Assembly: GCA_037178975.1 (NCBI GenBank)
Contig: JASJZH010000004.1
Coordinates: forward strand, 2,232,001 to 2,296,000
Reading direction: 5' to 3'
Origin: Oscheius tipulae
Lineage: Eukaryota > Nematoda > Chromadorea > Rhabditida > Rhabditidae
DNA length: 64,000 bases
Shown here: positions 46,201-56,829 of the stretch, one piece after another
Position numbering within the stretch: position 1 is the stretch's first letter
How the letters are laid out: each line of letters starts with the position of its first letter
Translations under genes and position numbers: made by a program
The notes under the pieces: model-generated
What the model was told of the DNA's origin: nothing
Databases searched by the model: none
Seen by the model: only the letters and a program-made list of their open reading frames with translations

Positions 46201-49200
46201 TCATTGCTGCCTACGAACCGAACATGGACTTTTTTGCGGTCAGTTGGTCTCTTCTCTCCTAATGGACCCCTCTCTTCCAGGCAATCTACTTCAACTTTGT
46301 CACGCTGACCACAATTGGTCTCGGGGATCTCGTGCCGCAGAAGGGCGAATGGCTGGTCAGTCTTTTGCTCCTATTTCCTCCCTTAATATATCGAAATCCG
46401 TGTTCCCTGGCGTCTCGTATTTCATGCCTTCTTTATCCTTTCCCCACACACACTTTTGTCGGGCCAATTGACGCATATCATCCTCTTGAAAGGGGTGGCC
46501 GATCGAAAAAGAGAAGGAGTTTAGGTCTTCACTTTAATCTACGTGGCCGTCGGTCTCGCCTTGACCACGATAGCCATCGAGATCGCAGCAGACACTCTGA
46601 AAAAGCTGCACTACTTTGGCAGGAAGATGGAGAATATGGGCAACGTGCAGATTTGGTTCGGGGGACAGAAGTGGGTTCTTTTCATTGGAATATAGGAGGA
46701 ATGCTGTAGAATCTCGATGAAGGCCTTAGTGAAAAACCTGGGCGACCAACTCAACGTGCCGATAGAGGATTTGGAGAACTTGAACATTGACAAGTTCGTC
46801 GACGATGCTATCAAGGTCGAGGCGGGAGAGCTGGGAACCCTTAGGGTGAGTTACTCTTACTGTTGACTGACCAACGGAGTGAAAAAGTACCATAATCGGA
46901 GAGTCGAAAGCAGCGCACCAACTCTTATACTTGGACGTCGATCAGGGATGTGTAAAAATATTGTATACTCAAAAGTCGAAAGTGTGGTTTGTTACGCAAC
47001 TGTTTATTTTAAAAGGGCTGAGTATCAATGTTTATGCCTATGTTTACAAGTTGCATTTTCGACTTCCGGAATACGGTAATATCGACGCCGTCGATACCCA
47101 GTGAGTTGTCATACCCATGACCAGGCAGACCGAACGGGTTGAAAAGACCGGGCGTTTCGGACTGTTCGGCCATGCCTGCACATGACTATGAGTTGGTGCG
47201 CAGCACACCAGCTGATCTACGGTACAATTCGACCCATCAACAACAAAATTGTACTTTAATCCATTCAGAAAATGCTGCGTCAAATGAAACTTCCGGGTGT
47301 TCCGCAGCAGGTAGCCTTGTGCCTCTTCTTCTATGCCTCTAATTCTCTTCCTTCTCGATCCTTTAAGCTAACCCAGAGCTTCTCTTCTATCCGAGCCTTG
47401 AAAACAGTTCACAATTTAGCGAACAAGACTCTTTTCAGCAAGATCGCGACTGGCTGAACTCGAACTACTGGCGAGCCCTGGAGTCCGGAACCATCAACTA
47501 CGTCGACGATGATGATCTCGTCATCCTTCAAAGTAACCGAAATTACTATTCAGAGTTTTAAAAAGCACCTCCTCAGTGATACGAAAAGGGTACATATAAA
47601 CACATTTTCTGTTCCATTTTTGGTTGCTTATAGGTTTTGAATGAAGGAATGAAGCATGCAGCTCTGGTTGGTAGAAGAGAGCTCTTCTTGTTGTCCACGA
47701 GAGACTTCTTTGTAGAGGTTGGACAGAGACTGTAGATTTCTTCGTTTTGTCTTGCTAGAAAAGGGTTCATACACATACTTTGGGTTAATACGTTAATACA
47801 TTTATACAGAAGAATTAACACACATAAGTTGTTTCTCCTTCATCATAAATGAGAAATTGTGTCAAGGGTAACAGGTAGGTTCAATGTTTTCGGTTGAAAT
47901 CTTTGTGACTCGTGTGCTTATAGTCTGTTCACAAAAAACAACCAAACGACCAGGCATCGCGGGCTTTTTTTTGGCGCGGATTCAAAGGGCTAGAAAATTA
48001 GCTTCAAGTATTTCGTTCATCAAACAATTTCATCTTTTCCCGTATTTCTAGCTATTTTTCCGTTTTGTTTTTCGTTAAAACAGAATATTCCGGTTAAAAC
48101 AAGCGGAAATGGAGAAAAACGATGTAAAAGACGAAGAAAAATGATTGAAAAGATGAACTTATTGAAATTCTAACCAATTTTGAGCTGTTTGAATCCGCGC
48201 CAAAAAAAGCCCGCGACGCCTGGTCGTTTGGTTGTTTTTTGTGAACAGACTATACCATGCGTAGCGACGGACAAACTTTTGGTGAAGTGGTCAGAGAAGA
48301 GAATGAAGGAACAGTCACAGATCTCTTTGGTTTGCCTGCTTGACTGTCTGGTAGCCATGTTTACTGAAAACATGACTCGTTCATTCTGACTTGAACCTAT
48401 TGTCACTGCCTGTTAGCGAAAATATGGCTAGTTAAAAAATAAGAGGTAACTACCATAATCCATTTGTTTTCGTGCTGAGACCAATCGTTGAATACTTAGC
48501 CAAGGTTAGGTTGATACGTTGATACATGGACGCACAAGTGTCAAAGTGTCGTAATTAATGGTGTGTCATCTATCATGTCTGTGTATCATCAAAGTACCCA
48601 ATGCTGAAATGCCTCATTTTGGCTTGAACGAGAGTCCCGTCACGAAAAAAATGAGTTACGGTAGTGAACTCTTATTGTTGAACAAATATACACAGATTGT
48701 GGAGGCAAGTTGTCCTTGGTTCACTTGGCTGATTAGACATGTTGAGAATACGGTAGAACCCAATTCACTCTTTGTTAGCACAGTAGAGATCTGACTGACT
48801 TCCACTGTTCTCCTACATTTATGGTCAGACCGACATTCTGTTCCCCTTGAGGGAGAGGTTGATATCATGGGCATTGAAATCGTAGAGAAATGACCCTTCA
48901 GACTCCGAACGTCTTTTTCTCCGGCTGGCCGCCAGTGGATCTCGAACTCCGTTGATCGAGATCCTCGAACACGCTCCCTGTGTCCCGACTCCCCATCTTC
49001 CAACTCCAGTAGCCGCGATCAGTTCCAGTCAGATTCCCTTCGATTACGGTAGCGCTGATCTCCTCCCAACGGCGGTAGCTTTCATTTTGAGTGAGGGATC
49101 TCTGTGTTCAGATGATAGCCACAGGAACACGGCCGATTCCGAACATCGAAGAGGGAGCCGAGCAGCTGATCAAGGTGTACAAGAAGAGCAAGAGAGGTGG

Positions 49201-49359
49201 GAAGTTTGTTATTTTGTATCGAGACATACAAGTTCAGAACAGGACGCGGCGAACGGTCGTTGGAGTGCCGAGGCGAAGAAGCGCTATGTTGAGTACCAGA
49301 AGATGTGGACCAAGTTCCGTCAAACCTCTCCCAAGACTTCTCCCAGAGAAAACGAATAG
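43295..49359 (+). CDS. TWK-type two-pore-domain potassium channel
   Basis: Leak K+ channel subunit (two pores, four TMs, dimeric). 15 exons: 43295-43351, 44152-44274, 44348-44417, 45142-45209, 45246-45420, 45456-45694, 46080-46238, 46281-46355, 46525-46670, 46710-46845, 47269-47310, 47439-47532, 48902-49008, 49112-49196, 49238-49359; about 565 aa. TM1 YMLHCGMVFIVAVYVLAG; pore 1 with filter TIGYGN; TM2 LFVIFYGLIGVPITMLVI; TM3 ILFLSFILYIIVGSLII; pore 2 TTIGLGD; TM4 VFTLIYVAVGLALTTIAIEI. The post-TM4 segment KLHYFGRKMENMGNVQIWFGG is characteristic of nematode TWK channels. The C-tail ends AKKRYVEYQKMWTKFRQ. An in-frame TGA just upstream fixes the ATG. If the donor at 47533 is not used, the frame stops at 47561, giving a shorter isoform. 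AATAAA at 49421. Confidence 0.92.
47921..48252. mobile_element. Tc1/mariner-type MITE (332 bp, ~85 bp TIRs, TA target site)
   Basis: Inverted termini TAGTCTGTTCACAAAAAACA (47921) and the exact complement ending TGTTTTTTGTGAACAGACTA (48252), near-identical for ~75-85 bp (a T-run indel and one A/G change), with TA on both outer flanks (47919-47920, 48253-48254). The interior is also largely palindromic. No transposase frame. It is in K2P intron 12. TIR identity suggests recent insertion. Confidence 0.85.
48437..48678. mobile_element. MITE-like element, family B (242 bp), with a nested family-C-like palindrome
   Basis: The ends AATAAGAGGTAACTACCATA (48439) and the complement of GAGTTACGGTAGTGAACTCT (about 48652) match the termini of 11229-11383. 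Inside, GTTGATACATGGACGC (about 48519) and GTGTATCATCAAAGTACC (about 48581) are inverted and resemble the family C terminus. Confidence 0.7.
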
Positions 49360-49420
49360 AAAGATTCATTCTTTGAGCAACTTTTTGGACGTAACCCGTT
49401 CCTCTCTCAATGAGATCACA

Positions 49421-49426
49421 AATAAA
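49421..49426 (+). terminator. Poly(A) signal of the K2P gene
   Basis: AATAAA 62 nt after the K2P stop and 24 nt before the stop codon of the convergent minus-strand gene. Confidence 0.6.
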
Positions 49427-49449
49427 TTAAGGGGAAAAATAGGTTAAAA

Positions 49450-50576
49450 TCAGAAGAGACTCCATTTGGCTTGACGTAGTCGACCAGTACAGACGCAGCA
49501 AGTCATGCCGGTGGCTGTCATCATACAGGTCATCTCATCCGTCTCGAAGTCGGAACAGTCGACCAGCTCGATGTGTTCACAGTGACCGGACTCGATCACA
49601 GCATTGGAGATGTCTCTTCGGGTTCGACGAGGATGATTGGACCAGGCCTGTGCCAAAGGATCAGCCACGGGAGCACTGAAAAGCAAAGATTGTTTTGTAT
49701 CATCATCATGTGCGGAGCCTGTTTACTAGAAAATGTTATGATTGTTGGCAAATATGCCGCCAAGAACTTTTTCACCGGCTGGTCTACTGGACTAGGTCAA
49801 GTGTCAATAGGGTTCGGGAGAGAGAGTCTAGGGAGACTACTGTTCATGAACTGTATCAATAAGCAAAAGAACTATCAGTATCTCTCATAGATTGGAGAGA
49901 CAGAACATCAACCATACAGACGCAACTATCTTATGAAGAGACTGCCTGTCAGAGCATGAGTCACGGGACCAGGTGCTACTAGAAGAAATTCTAAGTTTCA
50001 AAAACTGACTGTCAACGGAAGACATCGCCAAGTCAACCATTCTCATGCTAATTGGAAGTAATGACAATGTTCGGTCAGTACCGAATACTAACAGTAAGCT
50101 ACTGTAACAAACTCGCAGCGATTGACTCGTACCTGATCAAACTCTCCCAAATCACTCCTAAATCTGTTGTCTAAACCCAATCCTGACCATATAGAGACCA
50201 TCTACGGACGATGACTAATTCGCGGAGCAAAAGGAGCAACACCAAGAAGAGACCAAGAACATGACGCGAGAGAACAAACAAGCAGGACCGGTAGCACCTC
50301 GGGCCCCCGTGTGTGTCCGAAACAACTGTCAGACTAATGAGAGAGAAAGTAAACAAACTGGTTACTGATATCGTGTCCCCCGCTGTTTGTTCCCTTTTGG
50401 GTTCGATGCGAAAGTCAACAGAACTACCAGAAATGACCCCCAGACACTCACACTCTGTGCTCTCTGTCGCGAAGGATCCGTCGTAGGACTCGGAGAGTAT
50501 CGGCTCGTCCCTGTACCAGGATATTGGCAAGGCCGGCTGCGAAGACGGCTGTCAGTAGAACGAGGATGCGTGCCAT
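49450..50576 (-). CDS. Small secreted cysteine-rich protein with internal basic cleavage sites
   Basis: Not recognised. Two exons, 50452-50576 and 49450-49675 (phase 2 junction), give 116 aa. A signal peptide (MARILVLLTAVFAAGLANI) is followed by an Arg-rich propeptide-like stretch (ADTLRVLRRILRDREHR), a dibasic RRTRRD site and a C-terminal ~58-residue domain with six cysteines in the order C-x7-C-x10-C-x10-CC-x-C. The layout (signal, basic pro-region, Cys-knot-sized mature part) is that of a secreted peptide hormone or effector precursor; this is inference from architecture only. A TATA box is at 50771-50777. It converges with the K2P gene, 90 bp apart. Confidence 0.7.
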
Positions 50577-50770
50577 TGTAACTGAAACATGAAAATGGTG
50601 GAAAGTGAGACATTTTTGAGGAAAGCGGGACGTGGAACTGTGGAAGATTACTACAGGGAACAGGTAGTGTTCTTCTCCAGCCCAGATAGGAGAATTTGGA
50701 AAGTTCTGAAGAGACCGAACTGGATGAAAGACTCTTGCAGACAATGGGAAGAAGACCACCAAGATGTTCC

Positions 50771-50777
50771 TTTTATA
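50771..50777 (-). promoter_or_regulatory. TATA box for the small secreted protein gene
   Basis: TATAAAA on the minus strand in GGACTATAAAAGG, about 195 nt upstream of the ATG at 50576. Confidence 0.55.
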
Positions 50778-52704
50778 GTCCGGAACGGACCAGTCCGTCT
50801 CTTTCCTTTTCAGGAAAGGCGGAGTTTCTTTATGGTCACATGGCGGAAGAAGAGACTCCTCTCTCCGGAAACTGCCGCCAAATAAAGAAAAAGAGACATG
50901 ACGAGGCGAGAGAGCTGGCTCCGCGCCAGGGCTTCTCCCCTCACCAAATAAGTACTTCTCGAGGTTGTTTGTTAGACGAGAATTACTGTTTTGCTCCAGA
51001 TCGTCGATTGACGTAATAATCTACAAAAATAGTCCACTCTGAGTCATAAAGTTCCCATATTTCTGTGTTAGTCTCTGGCGTTTGCTGTCATCCTGTGGTC
51101 TGGAGGAAGGTAAACTTGCTCTCGAAATGCCTGTTGTGACTGTAAGATGTTGTCTAGGATAGGTGGCCGTGGTTAGTCACAGTTCACTGGGAGTTCTGAC
51201 CATTGCGGTACTGAAACTGAGAGAGGCCAGTCTCAATCTTAAACTGGAATCGCCTCTCTATCTCAGTCTGGGCAGACTGTTGCTCCCGAGAAGGAGAAAG
51301 GAAGTAGCCATATTCTATCTGAATTATTCGACAAAGGAAGCTCTTCTGGAGGTTATGCTCTATCCATTGGCCCAACTGGAAGAAATCCAAAGAGCTTTGA
51401 GAGCAACAAGTCGGGCTTTCTCACTGGTCAGGCCTGATCGTTTAAGATCCAGGCTCTAAGAGTGATCAGTTTCAATCCTCTCCCTGCCGAAAATGAATCT
51501 CAGATGTGAGCCTGAAAGTATGACACAAATTGGTAAAACCCTCTACATCTATGTCTGTCAAAAATAAGGGGTCACTACAAACAGGAGTTTCCTTCTTCGT
51601 GGGGCCTAAACCAGCGCGCGAGTTCATATAGTGCTTCCATTCGCGATTTTTCAGCTGAAAAGTTTATTAGTTTTATCCACTTTCCAGTTTTCTATTTTTT
51701 TTGCATATAGTTAGAATAATATACCCCAGCTCTCTGATCTACTGCTGCTTCCATTGAGAACTAAACGTTGAGGAAAAACGTCTTCCAGACGAAAAGATAA
51801 CTGAACAGGTCGAAGGAGCGTAATAAACAGACAAATGTCACCTTTCAGATCACACCTGATCAGGAATCAAAACAACTCCAAGACACTACTGATAATGGCC
51901 GGGAGACCAATGACCCTCGGGATTATGGGAGCAGCACATATTAGAGACTTTTCCGTATTTGTCTTCGCTAGTTGCAACGAGCTGCTCGGAGGTTCCGGAC
52001 CGGGTCTCTGTATTTGTCCTCGCGTCATTCTGCCGAGAGAAAAGAAACAAAAACGCTTCCCGGTCAAGGCCGGAAAGGAAGGGGAAATCAAAAGAGGGTG
52101 ACGAGTGTTATCTTACTGCAGCAGAGGTCAGGTACAACAGCAAGAGCGAGCAATACTGTTTGTGTTTTGAGGGGGGTAAGAAGCCTTCCGCTTCGACAGG
52201 GACCTCGTGATTTGGACAGAAGGAGCGGGACAAACAGTTCGAGTGAACATCCATCTCCAACGAATCGGAGAAGCACAAAGAAAATCTTGAGTGCCAACAC
52301 AATATCAATTGATAGTTGCGCCTCCCCTAATCGTTATTGTATGTCTCAAAATGGGAAATTTACGCTGACTATCTTCTAAAAACCAGCAAAAAAGAATTGC
52401 GAAAAAAACGAGGTTCAAAATCGTGCGTTTTGCTACAGTATACCTTTTGCGCCTTTTACCGGTATTTTGCTTTGCTCAAAGTATCTGATATTCTCCTCTT
52501 TTTTTGCATCGTTAATTGCGATTTTCTCAAAGTAGTTTTATCGTGAAATGGTGGCGAATAAAGGAAATAGGCATGCTTAAGTCTTGAATTATACTCTAAA
52601 ATAAATTTGTCATCATTCAAGACACCCTCTGATCTGTTTTTTTTTTTTAAATTTTCTTCCTTCTTTTTTTTAAATCCACCCAACCGTATTGGTTTCAGCT
52701 TCCA
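50778..52704. other. Intergenic interval upstream of ASPM
   Basis: About 1.9 kb between divergent genes. No exon chain, RNA gene or TIR element was recognised. A TTGGTTTCAG acceptor-like site ends at 52698 just before the ASPM ATG. Confidence 0.5.
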
Positions 52705-55700
52705 ATGGATGCACCCGACGAATCAGCCACGGACAAAAAGAAGGCGGCCATGGTCAAGAGGCTGGAGAGAAGAAGAACGGCTTTTCGTGAGTAATTTTCT
52801 GCTTCACCCATAAACTTTGTTTTCAGTTAATAAATGGGACAACCGCCGTGCTCAAACCGCTGTCCTGGATCTTGAAGAAACGGAGAGAACATTCGTCGAG
52901 CAGCAATCCATCTTAGAGCCTCCTCCAACGCTGAACATCTCGGATATATCGATGATCGGAGCGTCGGACACCTTCACGGTCAACTCTCCCTCCCGACGTA
53001 CTTCTGGTCCTGGTATTTCCTTCCGACTTCAATTCTCAGCTCTCTTTTAGTGACGTCGACGCCATTCCATCCGAGGAAGAAGCCATCGTTCTCACCACGT
53101 CTACGGATCGAAGAGGCCCACGAGAGCTACGTGGATATAATGGAGCGCCAGTTCGCAGCCCTGTCCGGCTGGTGCAATACGCTGCTGAACATGTGCAACC
53201 GGTTTGAAGACGGGATTGTCGACCTCGGCCAGACGAAACAGGATGCTGCGAGAAAGCTCCAGGAGATGCTGACTTCTCAGCGAAAGGAGACTTCTAGCAC
53301 GGATTCGAAGAAGTTCAGATACAAGGAGGCCTTCTGTCAGCAAGAGTTCGAAGCCAGCAAACAAAGGTAGCCTTATTTCTTATCATCACGGGTCTTCAAT
53401 TTTAGAGCGAAGGAACTTTACGGGTCGAGTCCCATCCCCGGTAAAATCATATCGATGGTCGAGGCCGACCATTTACTCATTCGAGACAACATGACCGTCT
53501 ACAGCGACATTATCCTCAAATCGTCCCTTTTCCACGCCTTCTTCTCCTTCCACCCAGTCTGGCTGCATCTGGGAATGGAGATCGTCTTTGACACGGAGAT
53601 CAACATCACGGATGGATCGTCTTTCCTCGTCACGATGACAAACTTCCTCAACACGCGTCTCTTTGCCGATCCCGTCATTTTGAAGAACAAGAAGAACGTC
53701 CACGGAACAGTCAAACTGCTGCTGAGCGACCAGGGACGCAAGGCTCTCCACCGTCACTTCCTCACTAAGACCTGCCAATTCTTCTTCTGTGTGGAGGCGT
53801 GCAAGACGGCCGACGTCATTAGGAGCGATCCTCGTCTATTCGCCAGAAGGAGCCAGTTCAAGTCGCTCCAGGACGTCTTCGCAGAGTTCAGCAGAGAAGC
53901 TTTATCTTCGAGTAGCTTGACCCTGAACAAGGCCTTCGCCAAGATTGGATTTGAGCCCAAATACGTCCAGGCTAGCATTAACATCCCTTCACGCTCAAAA
54001 CATGTGTTCAGAACTATTTTGATGATCTCGAATACAAGGTGGAGACATTTGCAGATTTAACGGACGGCGTGCATCTGGGAAAGCTGATCGAGGTGGCCAA
54101 CAAGCTGGGAAGAGGTACCGTCATGAGCAGATTGAGGAATCCAAGAGGTGATCGGCTGAGCAAGATCAGTAACGTGGCGACTGTTCTACAAGTCGCGGCC
54201 AGCGAAGGCATCGACGTCAAACGTACTTAGTCCCCTTCAGGCAACCTCAGACCAACTTCCAGACATTGACCCGGAGCAGATAGTTCGCTGCAACCACGAA
54301 GTCATTCTCCAAGTGCTCTGGAAGATCATCGGTGTCTACGTTGTATCCTCTGGAGGCACGTCTGACGCCGCTATCCAAGAGTTGCACCAACTCCATGATC
54401 AGAAAAATATCGAAAAGGTATCCTGTTGATTTTGAAGTAGACTCAATTGCTTTAAGGCTCGTGAAAATGCAGCCACTCTCATTCAAGCTCATGCTCGTCG
54501 TCTCCTGGCCCAGAAGCAGTACCAGTCGAGGCTCGAACAACTCCGGAACAGACGGGCTGTCGTCCTTCAGTCCGTCATTCGTCAATTTTTGGCCCAATGT
54601 GCTGTCCGCCATCGTGCTGTCTACATGAAAGACGTCGTCAAGGCAGAGGTTAATTAACACTCCTTCCTTCGGCCTACTAACGTTTAGAGCTACGTTCGTC
54701 GTTTCCTGGCCCGAAAGCAATTCAGTGAAGTCTTTCAGACGAAGACTATCCAATTGGAAGCAGCCACTCTCATTCAAGCCCATGCTCGTCGTCTCCTGGC
54801 TCAGAAGCAGTACCAGTCGAGGCTTGAACAACTTCGGAACAGACGTGCAGTCGTCCTTCAGTCCGTTGTTCGGAAGTTTTTGGCCCAATGTTATGTCGGT
54901 CATCGTGTTCAGTACGCAAAGAACGTACTCGAGGCACAGGCTTGTAAACTTGCTCTCGTTTGTCAACTCTGATTCGTAGAACTACGCACGTCGTTTCCTG
55001 GCCCGCAAGCAGCTCAGAGAAGTCGGTCAGACGAAGTCGCTCAAGCTGGAAGCAGTCACACGAATTCAAACCAATGTTCGACGTATCATAGCTGTTCGGA
55101 CCTACGAGCTCCGTCGCCTGGAGAGCCGAAGTTCTGTCGTCCTTCAGTCCATCATTCGTCAGTTTCTGGCCCAATGTGATGTCCGCCATCGAGCTGTGTA
55201 CATGAAGAACGTCGTCAAGACAGAGGTTCATAAGCCTTACCGCCTTAACTAACTTAGGCTAACTAACGTTTAGAGCTACGTGCGTCGTTTCCTGGCCCGA
55301 AAGCGGTTCAAAGAAGCCTGTCAGACGAAGACTGTCCAGCTGGAAGCAGCCACTCTTATTCAAGCCCACGTTCGTCGTCTCCGAGCCCAGAAGCAGTACC
55401 AGTCGAGACGCGAACAGCTCCGAAAAAGAAGCGCTGTCGTCCTTCAGTCCGTTATTCGAAAATTTTTGGCCCAATCTGACATTCGTCAACGGGCCAAGTT
55501 CGTGAAGAGCATCGTCAAGGCACAGGCTCGTAACCTTCTCCTCCCTTCCACTAACCCTGGCTTTTAGAGCTACGTGCGTCGTTTCTTGGCCTGCAAGAAG
55601 TTCAGAGATGTCGGTCAGACGGTGATGAATCACTTGGAAGATTCTATCAATGTGATGAGTTCCGCGACACCTCCTCCAGCTCGTTCCGCCCCGAGGATTC

Positions 55701-56718
55701 CCATAGATTCAGCTCAGTGCACTCCTACCATCCTCGTTTGCTTCTTCTCGTCTGTTGTAATTTCTTCCTACTTTAGAAAACGCTTCGTCGACTTCGCCAG
55801 TCAATCGGCTACCTGCAACAGAGCAATGCTGAGCATGAAATAACCTTGAAGGCTATCAAGTTTGAGGACCGGAAGCGAGCAGCGATTACAATTCAACGCA
55901 TGTGGCGTGGCTATTGGACGAGGAAGAAGGTTCCTGCTGTAATGGCCCACCTCGAGGCAGCCGACCAACAGTACAGAGAGGAGATGGAAATCAATGAGAT
56001 CACCATGGAGGCCCACGATGGACGACCCGCCTTTGTCAAGTTGCTACTCTACTTATTTCCTATTACAACCTGCTATTAAGACTAGAAGAATACACGGTCA
56101 TGCTGTTCGACGATCGTCTCTATCGAACAAAGGTGGCAGCCATCTGTATCAGTGAGTCTCATCTCCTCGGTGTCTCTAAACAGTTTTCAGGGCGTCTGAT
56201 CGGACTGACGACTCAACTGTGTCATCATTTCAGTATCAAGTGCGGTGGGCTTCAGGCCGTCCTCGACAGGATGCAGCAGGCCGACCGCAGTCCCGGTGAG
56301 GAAGAAATTGTATCGGAACTTGTGAACATCATCTTTTATCTCGTCGAACACGTTCGTCTTCATCAGGTTCCTGTAGTATTTCCCGATTCCAGGCGCAAAC
56401 CGATGCCCAATTGCAATTTATCGTCCATCGTCACGGCGAGTTCTGCCGAAAAAACCTATTTCACGTCTTCAACGCCTTTCACAATAATGCCAACATTGTG
56501 ACGAAGAGCGCCTCGGCTCTGCTCGGAGTCAAAAAAATCTCGCCAGAAGTCTTCGGACCTAATACGACAGCACAGGCAAAGTACTACATTACTGCCGCTT
56601 TAAGAAGGTGATTCTTTATTTGTTCTTTTGCTGGAACACTTCTTTTAGATATAACCGTCTGCCAGCAAATGACTCGAAGCTCCTCGCTGCCCGTTCCCTC
56701 GAATCCAGTTTTCTCTAG
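52705..56718 (+). CDS. ASPM: ASPM-like spindle pole protein (CH domain, IQ repeats)
   Basis: Minus-end/spindle-pole microtubule protein working with calmodulin. 16 exons: 52705-52786, 52827-53012, 53051-53366, 53406-53964, 54012-54222, 54251-54417, 54457-54648, 54688-54939, 54980-55225, 55274-55525, 55568-55735, 55777-56034, 56081-56132, 56191-56366, 56393-56607, 56649-56718; about 1133 aa. The N-terminus is followed by the region SLFHAFFSFHPVWLHLGMEI...HLFTKT-like to AEFSREAL, as in ASPM; a calponin-homology domain (LTDGVHLGKLIEV ... EVILQVLWKII); IQ motifs of the type AATLIQAHARRLLAQKQY and SVVLQSIIRQFLAQ; and a C-terminal armadillo-like region (ELVNIIFYLVEHVRL). The small size is like invertebrate ASPM. 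Introns as short as 28 nt (54223-54250); two IQ exons appear to use GC donors. The start follows TTTCAG by 6 nt. Confidence 0.9.
54457..55620 (+). repeat. Four-fold tandem duplication of IQ exons in ASPM
   Basis: Exons 54457-54648, 54688-54939, 54980-55225 and 55274-55525 (and the start of 55568) are tandem copies of a ~290 bp exon-plus-intron unit. Long stretches are almost identical at DNA level, for example CAGAAGCAGTACCAGTCGAG in three copies. Introns sit at the same place in each unit, so duplication included the intron. Confidence 0.9.
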
Positions 56719-56790
56719 TTTTACTTAATTGCATGTTTATCAGTGTGCACATAATGAATAATGAATTCAAAACAGCTCCATGATCACATT

Positions 56791-56796
56791 TTTATT
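56791..56796 (-). terminator. Poly(A) signal of the TSSK-like kinase
   Basis: AATAAA on the minus strand about 34 nt after the stop at 56830, between two convergent genes whose stops are 111 bp apart. Confidence 0.6.
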
Positions 56797-56829
56797 AGAG
56801 CTATTCACGGTTTCTGTTCAGGAGGCAGG

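Noticed and set aside
51163-51459. 98-residue plus-strand frame upstream of ASPM
   Set aside because: Leucine/arginine-rich composition without splice context, conserved motif or poly(A) signal; a chance frame is more likely.
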